Positions 1 through 12,608 of a stretch of 64,000 nt of DNA are shown in pieces. The translations under genes and the position numbers were made by a program. The notes under the pieces were generated by a model. It worked only from the letters and a program-made list of their open reading frames with translations. It ran no database searches and was not told where the DNA came from. The stretch's first letter is position 1, and each line of letters starts with the position of its first letter. The stretch lies in assembly GCA_964304625.1 (NCBI GenBank), contig OZ199838.1:5456001-5520000 (forward strand). Direction: 5' to 3'. Origin of the DNA: Kudoa neothunni. Its lineage: Eukaryota > Cnidaria.

Positions 1-2960
1 ATAAAAACTAGCTTTTATTATTTCACATATTTAGCATGATCTAACTGATTAATAATGGTACAACCACCACGTTGGATTTATTATAACTCTAAAAGTTGAG
101 ATTAAAGATAAGCTTGATAATCTTGTGTATCTAGAATGGTGTTCTTTCCGAATTAATCGCGATAAATTTTTATTTTAAATCTAATTTTTGGAATTAAATT
201 ATAAACAGATTTGGATCTACCAAGATTCGGTTAAGTAAGACAAAGCGAATGAACTACGTAAGGATCTTAACATATACGGGTGCGCGCATGTTAAGAATGA
301 GGTTGTTATTTTACGTTTAATTTAATTTTTAAATTTTATGATTTCATCTTATATAATCATTTTTCATATATTTATTTTAATTTTTTGAACAATGGTGTAA
401 TTAGATTCTTTTACAGTTGGAGAACGTAATAAAATATTTTTATAAAAAACAGGTTTAACAATGTTAATTTTTAATTGTTCCGCGAAAAAACTTGAAAACT
501 AAATCCAAAAATGCAATTTGCTCCAATATATTATTTACTTTTAATACTTATCATTTATAATTATAGGCATTTGTTCGGTATTTAAAAACAATTTTTTTAA
601 AAAATTACTAAAATTTTTACAATTAAACTCCATTTTCAATAATCATTAATGATGTTTTAGTTTATAAATTTTTTAGCGGTTTTCTCTTGCTAAATTTATA
701 AGGTATTTGATTAATAATAGAAGATATTTACCACCGGATTTTTAAAACCGTTGTTTCCCACATTAATAATAATAATACAAATTATATATGTCATTTTTAA
801 TAACAAATTTATTAACAAAATATTTAACATAATTATTTAACTTTTCCAAATTACTTATTTTCATCATGATGACCAACAAATCCACCTGCAGTAAGTGTCT
901 GAATGTAACTTTTTCTCTTGATTTATTTATGATTTAATTCATTGCTGAGAATCTTATTATCAAAGATAGATTTTATATTAAAAGTTACATAGTGTTAGAA
1001 TATTATAGATTTCAGGAATATAAAATAAAATATTCCTTTGCAGAAGAGCAAAATTACATGACCTTGTGCCATTATAACAAAATCTTTCGCATCTTGTAAT
1101 AATTTTCTTCTTTTTGTTTGTAAAGATTCGTCTAAACAGAAAAAACATCCATATAACGCTAGTTCGCATTCTTTGATGAATTTAAAATGGAACAAAATAA
1201 AGATTCTGCCTCATATAACCGTTAGATTGCGCACACATCAAACAAAACCTAGTAATGTTTGGAGATTAATGTAGTGTATGATTATTTTCAAACATGTTAT
1301 ACGTGCCAATTATTTGTTTATTAGATCATTTTAATATTTAATATAAGAGTTAATGAGTGAGTTAATCCATCCGAACCATTATATACGTTTCTCGTAAATT
1401 TTGGAGATAGATATTTTAGTTTAGTACTAATCAATAATTATTGATTTTAATTGATTCATTAAACCGAAAAAAATAAAATTTAATTATTTTTTTATAATTT
1501 TTTGTCGTTGGTCGAATTCCTCCAAGGTTCTGTCGGATCATGTATATTTGATATATCATCAACTTGATCACTGATATTAGGCTCTCAGGGATATATGTAT
1601 AAAAGGAACCAATTTTTATTTAATAATTAAGTCCACAGTTCTCTATAAAAAATATTTAAATGCTATCCATATTTTTCTCATTATCCATTTGTCGTAGTTA
1701 TATTATTTACATTAAATATAATGAAAATACTTTCTACATTGACTTTAAAAAATTTTAAATTTGATCATCGATTTAGCTCCGCTTTAATCAAGAAATTAAT
1801 TCCGTAGGTTTATCATCTATTTTATGAAAAATATTAGAGTTGATTTTACCCTAAAACAATTTAATAATGAAATCGTACAAAATTTTTTATTGTTATATTT
1901 TTTTATTTATGTATAATGATCACACATATAGCTTAAAATTGAAGCATCTATTCAGTTTTAAAGAACAATATGCCATCCTGTAATAAAACCATGATACTAA
2001 TAAATTTATGCACGCGGATAAAATTTATAATTATAAAATATTCCCTTTTTTTTCTGCATTGATTATTAGTTCAACTTTTGTTGTTTAATGAATTAACCCT
2101 GAATCATTTTTGTTATTAAAAAATAGAAAACCGTTAACATCAACGTTTAATTTCATTCCAATTCTTTAAGATAAAAATCATCAAATAATGACAATATATT
2201 CCGATTTTAAGATATTATTAAATTGCATGGTGGTTAAAAGTAGTGCACAATATCCATTTTCTAGTATTTGTAAAAAAATTTCTTAAATAAATAAATTCAA
2301 ATGTTTCCATAACAACTTTAAAGACTAATGAGATAGAACAACACTTTATAAAACGATAAAATAATGACACAACGAAAAATGCGCAACATCCACCTACGTA
2401 ATAACTGTCGTTGACTGTATTCTCATTTGATGAAGACCTTAAAAAACGTAAAAATGCCACAATAAAATCTCAAAGAACGATTGAAATAGAAGCAATTCTA
2501 ACGATAACATTAAGAAAGTGATTAGAGTTAGTGAGATAGGGATATTTCTATGGATTGAACATATTCGCGAATGAAAACCTATAGTGTGGCACCGCTGTAA
2601 TTTGACCATTTTCCCACAGTAAGAGGTTTTTAAGAAGTTTTTCTCTAGAATAGTATATAGTGATATTATGATGACGAAAACCGCTGTTACCCCGTGTTGT
2701 AATCAAAATTTCTTTCGTGGTTAAATGTAAAATATTTGAACATATCAATGGAACAGGAATTAGGATCTATACACGTAACATCATATTTATTGTTCACCTT
2801 CAACTCTTGATACAGGTTGGCGATTATTGTAGCAGTAAAAATGCACTAAAATTAATTTGTTTACATATGAGTAAGTAAATTGTTCACAATTTTTCGTTGC
2901 TTATTGTTGAGAAACTCTCTCCGACACAATAATGAGAACACTCTTTTTGCTGCATTACCC
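1..2960. other. AT-rich region, no supported gene
   Basis: No gene can be supported. The most protein-like stretch is a minus-strand reading at about 995-1195 (a Cys-containing segment around YGCFFCLD followed by KRRKLLQD). It has no convincing start and I could not join it to neighbouring exons. A second open minus-strand stretch at 2218-2460 begins without an ATG. Confidence 0.4.
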
Positions 2961-3480
2961 TCAAAGAGTAGCTCTGAAATTTTGCTGTAACACTACCATA
3001 AAACAATTAAATAGTGAATGCCTCAGGTTTGTAAATACTGCGAGATCAGCACATTTCAGTTCTTCTATTGTTAAATTGACTAAAAAATAATGACTAATCA
3101 AATTAAATATTGGTATAATTTAGGGAATTTATTTTTAACATATTATAGGAATTTATTTATTAACAATAAGTAATATATATAATTGGATTCTGATAGAGTG
3201 GTGTTAGAAACTTTTTCCACCTACCTGTATTGCCGATACAGTTTCCACCGAGCTCACAATAACGTTTGTGAATGTTTATTTCATTGATCAAATATTCGAG
3301 GGTGGTATTTAGTCGTAAATTATCAATTTCCTAATGAATATTTTGAAATTTTGTATTAAAATTGTATGTTACGCTGAGTTCAGATATCGAATTATAGATA
3401 TTGACCAAACGGAAAACACGATTTTTGAGGAGCAGTTTTGATTCTTCCGTGAGATTGTTAAAACGGTCAAGCGTATCCAT
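2961..3480 (-). CDS. Small unrecognised three-exon gene (110 codons)
   Basis: Three minus-strand exons join into one frame: 3480-3373, 3330-3225 and 3079-2961. The first intron is 42 bases (GTAACA...TTAG) and the second 145 bases (GTAGGT...TTTTTAG). Exon lengths of 108, 106 and 119 bases total 333, which is 110 codons plus a TGA stop. The protein starts MDTLDRFNNLTEESKLLLKN, is rich in Leu, Asn and Glu, and looks helical, possibly a coiled coil, in its first two exons. I see no signal peptide, membrane segment or known motif, and I do not recognise the family. The case for a gene is that two consensus introns remove every stop codon and keep frame, with a first intron the same size as those of the certain genes here. 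A small coiled-coil complex subunit is possible but unproven. Confidence 0.5.
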
Positions 3481-4956
3481 CTAAATATCTTCAACTACGC
3501 ACTAATACCATCGTCAAACTACTTTATAGTATCGCGCTGTATTAGTCACATGAAAACCAGTGAAAATAGTCCCTAAACACATGTTAACGGTTTATTTAAA
3601 AAATTTATACATAAGCAAACGAGTAATCCTATCATTGTCATTTAAAACAAGTATCTCTTCGTCATTTGGTACAAACAATTTCGCTCGTTATTTATAATGA
3701 TTTATCTTATCATTTAAACAAAAGAAAAAATTATCACTGTAAATACACGATATTTTAAACTGCGTAACTTAATTTAGAGATTAGTTCAAGAATGGTACCC
3801 TGATCTTTTATCGCTAGTTACATTAAAAGGTGAGCTGATGAATTATATGCATAGTATTAAGAAACTTTTGTAAGGCATTTGGCTCAATTTGTGCCGATGA
3901 TTATGTACATTTTTAATATTCTTTTCTTGGAATAAGGCTAAAATTTATATTAAGTGTATATAAGTCTTAACTTTTAATGTTAGAAGTTATCATATTCTTG
4001 CAAATTTCACAATACAATTTATCTAATAGATAAATTATGAAAATTAGAACAGTTTGGCAACTTTAATATATATGTAGTATTGTAGACCATACTTATTGAT
4101 GAGCGGGTGAAAATAATAAATTTTATTATTTAAAACAAATTTTTTTGTTAACACTTTATTTATCTTTGTAGAATTTTAATCATCGACACCAAAAAGGTGA
4201 AACGCCGTATGATCAAATTATTTAAAGTAAAAAATGCACGCACCGCTAATTTTATCAATTTTATGAACTCAATAAAATAATACCCACGTAGATTACTCTC
4301 AAATGATTATTTTACTTGTGATAACATGAGAATTAAATATTAAGAATTAGCATTTAATGTATTGTTTGTTAATCTGCTCTAACAGTTTTTGAATTTAATT
4401 CTAATCAGATTCATTTTTATAAAAGAATCTTGAAAATATACCATTAACAAACTTTGCTTGGTTAACTTATGAAGCATAATTTTATTTATGAAGGAACACC
4501 AAAGCCCGTGAAACATGTGTTATTGTTATTGAAAACACTTCAAATTAAATTAATAATTATTTATTATTCTCTTATCCTAAACATATTTTTAGATACTATC
4601 TAAAGCTCAAAATATTTGAATGAGCTCATTGTTATCGACAAATTAATGATCGCACTGTCATAACACGAATTGATGGCAACTTTCTATATATGAAAGTGAA
4701 AACTCTTTTATTTTAGATACCTTATAAATACGTTGTCTCTAATTTTGATATTATGGACAAAACTACAAAGAAAAACGGAAAACGTATTTGTTGCTTCCTA
4801 CAGTGAACATCTAGCACGTTCATTTTAATATTTTGACTAGACCTCGACATGTTGACATTTTCTTAAAAATTGGAAATAAGGAACATTATTAAGCAGAAAC
4901 ATTTCTGATTCTACTTAATGGTACTTAGGTTTCTGATAAACTTCCTCAAGAAATGA
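3481..4956. other. Intergenic, nothing recognised
   Basis: AT-rich sequence upstream of the small three-exon gene. No open frame, repeat end or RNA gene stands out. Confidence 0.4.
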
Positions 4957-5020
4957 TACAGTCGAACCCCGTTCATCCGAATTACGTTTATCCGAAAATC
5001 ACACTATCCAATAGAAAAAT
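4957..5020 (+). repeat. pogo/Tigger-type terminal inverted repeat (solo end)
   Basis: A TA dinucleotide is followed by CAGTCGAACCCCGTTCATCC and then CGAATTACGTTTATCCG. This is the usual form of pogo/Tigger termini (CAGTnGAACCnCG...ATCCG). No matching right end was found, so it is probably a decayed copy. Confidence 0.5.
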
Positions 5021-6105
5021 GTTAGGACCAAATATTTTAGAATAAACGCGGCTAGACTTTATTCATTTTTTGGTCGTGAAAATTCGGCGAAAAAAATAAA
5101 TAAAAAAATGTCTAAGTGTTTCATATTTTATAATTCTCTATCTACTACAGTGGCGCACAAACTTTTGGAGATTCTGGTCAAACTTTAATCTTCGAAAATT
5201 TCCAGGGGCCAGAAAGTTTAAAACTAAGATTATATCTCACATTTTGGATAAATTTACGAATTTCGAAACGTAATATTCAAAATAATTCATATAGACTAAG
5301 TTTATTAAATGTTTTAAATTGAATAACGAATGATATAGTGAACAAATACTATTCATCCTTGTTGAATAAAATAACATTTTTCTGTCCAGGCATCATCAAA
5401 TTTTCTATTCTCATCCTAAACTTTTTTTTCGAATTTCAGTCGTTTTACCTTGGAAATAAAATAAAAATAAGCTGAATCAAATAGGAGATATATATTGGGT
5501 GAGAAAAGTGATCGTGCGTGCATATGTGAAGTGCAGTTTAAATTGCCCTTTAATACGTGTTTATTATTAGCTCTAACGGATATTTATCCTTCGTTTCAAG
5601 GTTTATTTTAGGTTTTTTTGTTTTTCTTGTAGAAATATTCCAAAAACTTTTATTTTTATGCAAAATATAAATATCCTATTATTTTGAATCGTTTATAAAA
5701 CGTAGTTTAATTATTAATTCTATTTTAATTGAACTTAAGTTTTGGGTGAGCATCATCAAACGAATTTTTAAATTATAAATCCGCCCAGGATCTGTATGAT
5801 TTTCTTCTCCTCCATACATACTCAGGAAGAAATAATTAAAATTAGAACATGAACTTCGATTAAAAACGCCTTTTCTGTATCACATGGTGAAGTGGCTAAT
5901 AGCAATAAATTTTTTTGCCTATTTAGAGAGTTTTTTGATGTTTCGTTCTTATTGATTCGCATATAATATAGAACTCAAATAAATTGTTTTAGTAGTTTCA
6001 TTAGGTGTTCTCGATATATTCAATAACTGGATCAACCAATTGAAGTTAAATGATCTAATGCTGTTTTTCATTTCATTTAAAGGTATACCATTAATTTGAA
6101 CTTAA
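5021..6105. other. AT-rich intergenic, nothing recognised
   Basis: No coding region or repeat end can be supported here. Confidence 0.4.
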
Positions 6106-6106
6106 T

Positions 6107-6182
6107 TAGGGTTCATCGCGGACTACAAAAAAGCTCATTGAGGGACGGATTAGGTCCGCGGACCGCAGTTTGTGAACCCCTG
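6107..6182 (-). repeat. hAT-type terminal sequence
   Basis: Read on the minus strand, this begins CAGGGGTTCACAAACTGCGG and continues into a GGTCCGCGGACC palindrome. Such CAGGGGTnnnCAAAC starts are typical of hAT (Zaphod/Charlie-like) ends. The left side carries a weaker inverted copy (AGGGTTCATCGCGGAC), so this may be a very short MITE of about 76 bases. Confidence 0.5.
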
Positions 6183-6454
6183 ACCTACTATCTTCTATAT
6201 ATAAAAGCCTAAGTGACCGTGTGTGTGTCAGCAAGTACGCATATGCAACAAATTTTTTCCTTATAAATAGATACAGTATTTCACGATTAAACTGCAAGTC
6301 GATCGCATCAATTTGTAAGTTCAATTTTAAACTTCTATTTTCTTATCTTCCTATAGATGAAGGTTAAAAATATTAAAAATTATATTAGAGAAATTATTAT
6401 TACTTCACATAAATTAATTTATTTGATAATTTTGGAAAGTTAAATAAATTTTCT

Positions 6455-7407
6455 TAGTTAGGCCAAACAAACAGAGAAATAGCTGAAGCTGTTATAACAC
6501 ATGAAAGTACTATTGTTAGAATAATTAAAAAGTATCATTCAACTGAGAGTTGTGCTCGAATCAAGAAGGGTGGTAATCGACCATCAAAATTAATAGACGA
6601 CCGTATAGATCATACAACAAAATTAATGACCGATGACTGTACGATATCACTTAAAGCTGTTTTTGAAAAATTTAGTATTGTTGTATCTAAATAGTGTGTG
6701 AATAAAAAATAAGCGATTTTAATTACCTTCTGAAATGTACTTCTGTGGTACCCCGAGTTAGGAATAGCGCCGAAAATATCAACAAAAAATATGAGTGAAA
6801 GTTACCATTTAAAACAGTTCTATAATTTGTATAGATACGTAGTGGAATTATTGAGGCTTAAAGAAGAACACGAAGAAATAATATTGTTTGATGAGGTTGG
6901 ATTTTCCTTGTCAATGGGACGCAAGTTAAGCAGATCAGCCTGTGGAACACGAACTAATCCATGAATGAGATCTATTCGTTCTAAGAATGTGACTCTTATT
7001 GTCGCGATAAGTCCAAAATATTATGGACATTTAACATCGAGCACGGAAGTGTGAACACACTAGTTTTTATAAATTTTATTTTGGATCTTTTAAAAGATTT
7101 ACGTGAGAATAATATATCAAAGGTTCTCATAATAATGGGTAATGTTCCCTTCTATAAATCAACAATTATCCAAGATTCTATATTTGGGGAGGGACATACT
7201 ATTTTATTTTTGCCCCCATGCTCACCATTCTTAAATCCAATTGATAATTTATTCCATCAATGTAAGTCTATCTTCCGTCTGTCAAATCCAAAAAATCAAA
7301 ATGAATTGGAACAATGTATGATTGAAGCAACTGAGAGGATTACCGCGAATAATTTAAAAAATTATTACCAGAATTCAAAGAAATGCCGTGAAAAGTGTCT
7401 TAGATAA
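6455..7407 (+). pseudogene. IS630/Tc1-mariner transposase remnant
   Basis: Translation gives a helix-turn-helix segment (QTNREIAEAV, then IIKKYHS and GGNRPSKL), a first catalytic region FDEVGFS near 6890, and a 118-codon open tail at 7051-7407. The tail holds MGNVPFYKS and LPPCSPFLNPIDNLF, the standard end of an IS630/Tc1 DDE domain. Stops and frameshifts separate the pieces. The second catalytic position is Gly (MGNVPF) where the family has Asp (MDN), so the protein would be inactive even without the breaks. The third acidic residue is Asp (NPIDNLF). Confidence 0.75.
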
Positions 7408-7497
7408 CAAATAATTGAAAACTAATTTAAATAATATATTTATAATTAAAATATTCATTTTTTACTATTCTTGTTGAGAACAATTAATAACATTTAT

Positions 7498-7550
7498 TTG
7501 TTTATCTACTTATTTGTTTGTTTGTTTATTTATTTATTTATTTATTTTGC
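7498..7550. repeat. TTTG/TTTA microsatellite
   Basis: Tandem TTTG units pass into TTTA units. A short CT run followed by a TA run lies near 7941-7970. Confidence 0.8.
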
Positions 7551-8068
7551 CGATGCGTGAGCAGCGGACAGATTTTGAATAAATTGAATTGGAGGTTTTT
7601 CTCAGCGCATATAAATTCAATATTAGAGAAAAAATCCTAACAATTCTTGCAATTTGATCGTGAAATATAGTATTTATATAACTTTTAATAGTTTACGATA
7701 ATTTAACAATTATTTCATTTGTTATTACATAGACAGAAGTTCAAAAATAATGTGGGAAATTGTGTTGTCCTCGGTGTTAGGTCTGTTCAGCGGATTATGT
7801 GGTTTCAATAATAGGATTATATTTGTTTAATCATGGCAACATTTATCTGTATTAAACTTCTGCAAGACATTAAGAATGTTTTTAGTGGTTTAAATTTAAG
7901 TTCTATATCCATGCTTTCAAGATACATCTTATATCCTTCATCTCTCTCTCTCTCTGTATATATATATGGTGTGTCCGTTTGGATGTGTTCTTAAATACAC
8001 TCCTTATTTTTGGAACTTTTGTTATATTTGAATTGATAAGTACAGTTCAAAAATTCTATAGAATGCAT

Positions 8069-8104
8069 TTAATTTAGCAAATTTATATAAATTTGCTAAA
8101 TTAA
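8069..8104. repeat. Perfect 36-base palindrome
   Basis: The half-site TTAATTTAGCAAATTTAT is followed at once by its exact reverse complement, with no loop. Confidence 0.85.
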
Positions 8105-8605
8105 TGAAGAATTTGAAGCATATGTTTTAATCAGATGGATTCAATCCCTACATACTGAAACTAGGTCCCCAAATTTCGTTAAACCGCCCGTTACACTTAA
8201 TTTTAAGCAATAAGATTTAATGTACAGATTGAAATTATACATTTTCTAATTATTTAAAATATTTTTGTTTATATTTAGGGATTACATAGTTGTTTTGAGG
8301 AAAGAGTGAATGAAAATGTGCAGGATAAAGAGATATTAATTTGAGAAATAAAAAATAATCGCGCAAGTTATCACCGAGTTATACAGTTATTGCCATTTTT
8401 ATGATCTCCAAAATATGATCTTAATTTTAACTGCGCTTTTCACGGTCGTTAAAAATATGGATTTAAAAAACAAGGTTAATTTAACTTCTCTGAATTAATG
8501 GAAAGAATTCATATTTTTCTTTATTTTTTATACATGTTTTACGACAAAATATTTCCAATCCCGTGCGAAGCTGGGCAGTTTGCGCTAGTTACTTATATTT
8601 ATTTT

Positions 8606-9850
8606 CCCTATAACTCCTGTTAATTTATAAAATAGCCGATTATAATATTCAGTGTAACTTTTGTGCAAAATACGCGAGTCTCTAAATCGTGTTAAGTTGC
8701 ATTAAATATAAAAAATTAATCATTGAAGTATCCTTTGGGGTCGAACAGATTTTAAAGAGCTCCAAAAGTTAAGGGATATGTGTAAATATCGGTTAAGTGA
8801 AAAAAGGTATGAAAATAACTTTTAGAACAAATTTATATTGAATAAAATTCGGAATTTTGAATTGTTTTTATTAATGTAATAAATATTTTTGAATAAAGGG
8901 GCTATTTGATATAAAAAATTTTCGCACGAAAAATAATCGTTGAAGACACCTATCTAATGATTTCATCGGAAGAAATTATTTTTTAAAATCCCCAGTGATT
9001 ACAATAATAATAATATTGAATTTATTTAATTAAGTAATTTTCGTTTTAATGAATTAAATAAGATTTATTGTAATGGATTTTGGTCTTGAGTAAATTTTCT
9101 TTCTTTCTTCCTTAAATGAAATGTATGAGAGGGGAAAATTTGTTAGTCTATCATTTATTGACATTGAATATTATTAACTTTTTATTAATCGCTAAAATGG
9201 ATTTTACGTATTTAGTTGTATATTTAAAGCCTAAATTTTTCAACGTATAGGTTTTTAGCGACAGAAAGTTTTGGTGAATACAAAGTACTAGTCCAAACAT
9301 AGTATCGGAGCAATATCACTTAAATTTTAAACACATGTATAAAGCGAGCCAATAGACAGTAAGCAATAGCCGTCCCAAATTACCAAGCCAAACTTGCGAA
9401 TATAAGTGTCAGCTCGAATTTCCACCGAGAAATGTCGCTGAAAAGAAGTAAAAAATCAAATTAAATCCCATTTCCTGTTTACATTTTTGAAAAATTATCT
9501 TTCAATTTTAATAATATATTTAAATACAATAAAAGTTTGAACGAACAAAACAATAAAAATATGCATTTAAGCGCACAAAGAATGTAAAATATTTTTTTAA
9601 CCGGAAATCATTTAATCACCGTAAATGTGAATTTATATGCGACATGTTTTTGAAAATAAAACAGTGAAGTTTGATATAAAACGCATATATAATAATTAGA
9701 TCAACATTTAAAACATATTATATCTCGTAATTGAAATAACATAAAACTATTCGAAAGCAGAAGTAAGACGAGTACGATATGAGTATATCAAAGCGACATA
9801 ACTTTAGCAGAGATTCAACTCACTCAAGTCATTAAATGGGCACCACCTTG
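8606..9850. other. AT-rich intergenic
   Basis: No feature beyond simple AT-rich sequence was recognised. Confidence 0.4.
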
Positions 9851-10078
9851 TTACCCCAATGATGGCATATTGTCTGATCCGCTAACATAAAATAATTTAT
9901 AATAATTATTAAAATAATATAAATCATATTACTTGACATCCGAATCAGAGTTTGGATCGTTTGAAAATTCGACATAATGCAAAAAATTACTCTTACAAAG
10001 TTTTCTGCCGGTACAATAGGAGCTGAAGTCACGTTCCAACTGCAAAGAACGATAAAAAATAGCACTTACTCTAGCCAT
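9851..10078 (-). CDS. Possible three-exon microprotein (48 aa)
   Basis: Minus-strand exons at 10078-10070 (MAR), 10039-9933 and 9881-9851 join in frame. The introns are 30 bases (GTAAGTG...TTTGCAG) and 51 bases (GTAATA...TTAG). The total is 147 bases, or 48 codons plus TAA. The predicted protein contains RDFSSYCTGRKLCKSN and an acidic tail with DPNSDSDV. I recognise no family. The first intron has nearly ideal splice signals, and the exons lack the AT-simple look of the flanks. The short length and lack of homology keep this tentative; it could be part of a longer gene or a chance match. Confidence 0.35.
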
Positions 10079-10265
10079 TTCATAGCACTAAGCAATAAAC
10101 GTAATGGAATAATCGATGAAACAGTTACACTTTCTCTTTGAACATAGCTGAGTAACATTTTGTTGCATTGTGCAGTAAACACAGTTTTGACAACATCGTC
10201 TGTATCAATTAACTCCAAGATTTTACTAAAAACTTAATCACTGTATATAAACAAACTAAATTGGT

Positions 10266-10300
10266 CCGGGTTTTCCAACCTTTTTGGTACATGACACATA
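10266..10300 (+). repeat. hAT-type terminal sequence
   Basis: CCGGGTTTTCCAACCTTTTT followed by GGTACATGACACA resembles hAT ends of the CAGTGGTTCCCAACCTTTTTGG type. It may be the left end of the hAT element whose transposase lies at 11.2-12.0 kb. Confidence 0.45.
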
Positions 10301-10329
10301 TTTATAAAAGTTATCTTTTCATTAACATG

Positions 10330-10530
10330 TTTAACCACCTAAGTAAAATGGGGTAGATTTCTACCCAAAGTGAATTTTGTTAACAATATTATAATGTATT
10401 AATGAGACATAACTCCTCTCCAGTTTTTGTTAATCACTTATCTTTATGAAATTTTTCTTGCGATATATCAAAAAAGTTAATGTAAAAACACCTTTCAAAT
10501 TAAAATTGGGGTAGAAATCTACCCCACATT
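10330..10530. repeat. piggyBac-type end(s) with GGGGT palindromes
   Basis: TTAACCACCTAAGTAAAATG at about 10330 leads into the palindrome GGGGTAGATTTCTACCC. A second copy, GGGGTAGAAATCTACCCC, sits near 10508. The layout (TTAA, then a terminal repeat with CTAAGTAA, then a GGGGT...ACCCC palindrome) matches the left end of the piggyBac element at 12.6 kb. No TTAA-bounded right end was found, so this is a remnant. Confidence 0.5.
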
Positions 10531-11181
10531 TTTCTTTTATAAAATTATTTGAGATGTTGATACATTTCATTTTTAAAAATTAACGGGAATTCAATCCAGT
10601 AAATAATGAATAAATAACGAAACACTATACATCCGATGCCTTCCCGCATGCGCAACATAGATGTGAGCGTGTCATCCATTACTGAATACAACGATAGCTC
10701 CTCGTACTCTGCTTATTCTTATATTAGTTATTGAAAATATGATGGCTCTTCATCTGTTAGCTTAGTTCTGCACTCTAGAGAGCATCCAAAAACATATAAG
10801 TAAAACTGTTAATCAGTATTATTAGTTTCGTATTGTAGAGGGCATTAAAAAACATATGATATTATTCAACAGTTGGACAATTTTAGTGTTTTTCTGCGCA
10901 GTATTGTACTGAATTGTTTAAGATAAGATCAATTAATTGGCAACTCTTATAAAACTTTAATTAAACGTTAAAATTAAAAAACTGCAGAAATACACTTGTA
11001 AATACAATCATAACCCAAAGAAACGCAACAATATTAACATAAGCGCATGCGTGCATAGAATATAACTAGGGTTTGCAATTTTCGACGTTTATTTTATGAA
11101 TAAAAGAAAAATAAGTTTTTATCAGAGACTAAAAAAACAAAGTTTTATAGAATAAAAATAATTATTTTGAGTAACTACTAG

Positions 11182-11977
11182 TTAAAATAGAGATGGACCG
11201 TTAAAATGGAGCATCGAAACCAGTGAAGCGCGTTCATTTGAGAGTTTCATTCGTTCTTTTCGAATTATATAATTTGATTTCGTAAAGCTTCGTTCTACAG
11301 CGATAGATGAAATGGGTAATGCCAACAAATCCAACGAAAGTTTTGACAGCAATGGGCAAATATTGGATTTTTCCTTCCAAAAGTCTGTAGTGATAGAAGG
11401 ATGATTTAAATCCATAATTGCCTTACAAAGGAAATTGTATTCATCTTTAAGGATAACTTTGTCTTTAACCCCTATTAAATAACAAAGATCATCAATATGT
11501 ACATTTTCAATCGATAATGGCGTTGCTGGATCAATGCTTTTGATTGTTTTAAAGAAAGTGGCTGATGGAAAACAATCATTAATACTATTTGATATAAAAT
11601 CATAGATTTTCTCGATGATGCTCCCGCGAAAAGGTTCAATTTTATTGATAAGATTTGTTCTAATTTCAAATGAAAAAAGTCCAAGATTATCTTTGTGATC
11701 ATTCAGAAAATTCTTCTTCATTCCAAAATCATTATTCATCGAGTCGAATATACTTGAAAAACAAAAACTATCGTTAGTTTCAATACGTTTCGAAAATTCA
11801 ACCAGCGGCGTAAGTTCATCAATTAACACAGTGACAGAGAGAAATAAGACATTGATATTCTCAGAATTAATTAGTAGAATTTCATTTAGACGTTTTCCAA
11901 ATTCTAAGGGTTTAACTTCATTTAGAAAATCGACAACAGCTGGATAATATTCTTTTATTTGCTTTAAGCAATTGTAA
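11182..11977 (-). pseudogene. hAT transposase C-terminal fragment
   Basis: An open frame of 215 codons (11182-11829) ends with the hAT dimerisation region: a hydrophobic LSLDLLALPISSIAVERSF followed by RKERMKLSNERASLVSML. This matches the family pattern of LA...L..P.S.A..ER.FS and R.RL......L..L. The codons run to a stop near the C-terminal end, as expected. Upstream coding sequence continues toward 11977 and is cut by the assembly gap. The catalytic Asp residues would lie in or beyond the gap, so completeness cannot be judged. Confidence 0.8.
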
Positions 11978-12177
11978 NNNNNNNNNNNNNNNNNNNNNNN
12001 NNNNNNNNNNNNNNNNNNNNNNNNNNNNNNNNNNNNNNNNNNNNNNNNNNNNNNNNNNNNNNNNNNNNNNNNNNNNNNNNNNNNNNNNNNNNNNNNNNNN
12101 NNNNNNNNNNNNNNNNNNNNNNNNNNNNNNNNNNNNNNNNNNNNNNNNNNNNNNNNNNNNNNNNNNNNNNNNNNNNN
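11978..12177. other. Assembly gap (200 N)
   Basis: Exactly 200 N characters. The round number suggests a scaffold gap of nominal size. It falls inside the hAT element. Confidence 0.99.
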
Positions 12178-12608
12178 CTCCTGAACCTTTGGATCTCTTC
12201 ATTTCATTGAACTCAAAATTTAACTTTCGTTGAACTTAAGTTCCCTATTGAATAAATAACAGGTTTTCATTCACATCAGGGCTCAAAAGAATTTTTATTT
12301 TTCAAAGATTATTTTTTCAATGATAAAAACAAATAATAGATTTATATTATTTTTTTATACTTTCTAAAGTAATATAGATGCCTTTATTATAATTAACCAG
12401 AGATAACCGAATATCATGACTTAGTACGTGAGAAACTTTCGAACTTAACCAACAAATATTAATTTTATTATTTTTATTATGCAAACTATAAAGGAACAAT
12501 TAATTGGATGTTATTTCTTTAATTTTCTCTTGATACTTTCGCGAATAAGTATTGTTAAAATAAATTGGTAAAAAATATTCATTATGAATGTTCTTTATTC
12601 ATTTTAGT

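Larger units (their letters stand above)
6190..8605 (-). repeat. Dispersed repeat family, copy C (minus orientation)
   Basis: On the minus strand it opens with ACTAGCGCAAACTGCCCAGC near 8605 and closes near 6190 with a CACACACGGTC stretch followed by a TATATAGAAGATAGTAG-like tail. The same opening and tail recur in copies near 17.9, 32.5, 54.0 and 57.0 kb. It encloses an IS630-type transposase remnant on the opposite strand. Boundaries are approximate and the class is unassigned. Confidence 0.45.

Noticed and set aside
995-1195. Exon of a conserved gene
   Set aside because: The stretch looks protein-like, but no start, splice partners or family could be established.
2218-2748. Two open minus-strand stretches as genes
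   Set aside because: Neither starts with ATG and no consensus introns join them convincingly.
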